Assembly (NCBI GenBank): GCA_005879045.1
Contig: VBLV01000113.1
Coordinates: forward strand, 1,177 to 14,771
Direction of reading: 5' to 3'
From: Methanobacteriota archaeon
GTDB lineage: Archaea; Thermoplasmatota; Thermoplasmata; RBG-16-68-12
Length of the DNA stretch: 13,595 bases
A program made the position numbers and the translations under genes. The number at the start of each line of letters is the position of its first letter. Position 1 is the first letter of the stretch. Of this stretch, positions 13,534 through 13,595 are shown piece by piece. The notes beneath the pieces were generated by a model that did not search any database, was not told the origin of the DNA, and saw only the letters and a list, made by a program, of their open reading frames with translations.

Positions 13534-13595
13534 TTATTGGGTTGGGTATTGCGTCGGGAGGATCGGTTCGACGACGTCGACGGCCTTCCAATCGC
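13534..13595 (-). CDS. 3' end of an unidentified gene (partial)
   Basis: The minus-strand frame entering at the window edge reads D-W-K-A-V-D-V-V-E-P-I-L-P-T-Q-Y-P-T-Q and stops at TAA 13534-13536. G/C preference at third positions and the terminator just downstream support a real gene end. Nineteen residues are too few to name it. Confidence 0.45.
   Translation of the reverse strand, partial: DWKAVDVVEPILPTQYPTQ

Overview
This is a high-GC archaeal chromosome segment. The archaeal assignment rests on several signals. Aspartate carbamoyltransferase has a separate regulatory chain (pyrB with an overlapping pyrI). There is an archaeal tRNA C56 2'-O-methyltransferase (Trm56) directly behind its usual winged-helix neighbour. 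tRNA-Asn lacks an encoded CCA. Small PRC-barrel, OB-fold and wHTH proteins are present. AT-rich TATA-like boxes sit about 26-33 bases ahead of many start codons, which fits leaderless or nearly leaderless transcripts. The gene set fits an uncultured euryarchaeal lineage, most likely Thermoplasmatota, but that lineage call is an inference. No mobile element, CRISPR array or prophage was seen.

Layout. Positions 1-1174 hold two plus-strand genes of unknown function. Positions 1230-2260 (minus) form a compact operon: a coiled-coil wHTH regulator followed by two tiny proteins, one soluble and one membrane-anchored, that share a sequence motif and look like paralogues. Positions 2472-2978 hold a GNAT acetyltransferase with codon use unlike its neighbours. 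The minus-strand tRNA-Asn(GTT) follows at 3139-3212, then a small four-helix membrane protein and, convergent to it, a small euryarchaeal-type wHTH protein. Positions 4088-5398 (minus) carry an ArsC/low-molecular-weight-phosphatase-like protein followed by an isoaspartyl peptidase/asparaginase. Divergent from these, 5497-8292 is an ABC-2 transporter operon (ATPase and a large permease) ending in a membrane protein that resembles CTP-dependent dolichol/phytol kinases.

Positions 8284-8577 (minus) encode a stand-alone SSB-like OB fold whose 3' end overlaps the kinase-like gene. Positions 8778-9779 hold the wHTH-trm56 pair, followed at 9819-10778 by an exported, single-pass-anchored protein. From 13007 back to 10779 the minus strand carries pyrB, pyrI, a PRC-barrel protein and a SerK/ParB-like protein. 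A short unknown gene, a hairpin-plus-T-tract terminator and the last codons of a gene entering from the right edge complete the window.

Functional themes are pyrimidine synthesis (pyrBI), tRNA modification (Trm56), protein repair or asparagine catabolism (isoaspartyl peptidase), membrane export with possible lipid phosphorylation, and several small regulators. The least explained part is the wHTH operon with two small paralogues at 1230-2260. The ABC transporter plus kinase-like unit and the SerK-like and PRC genes behind pyrBI are the next most interesting.
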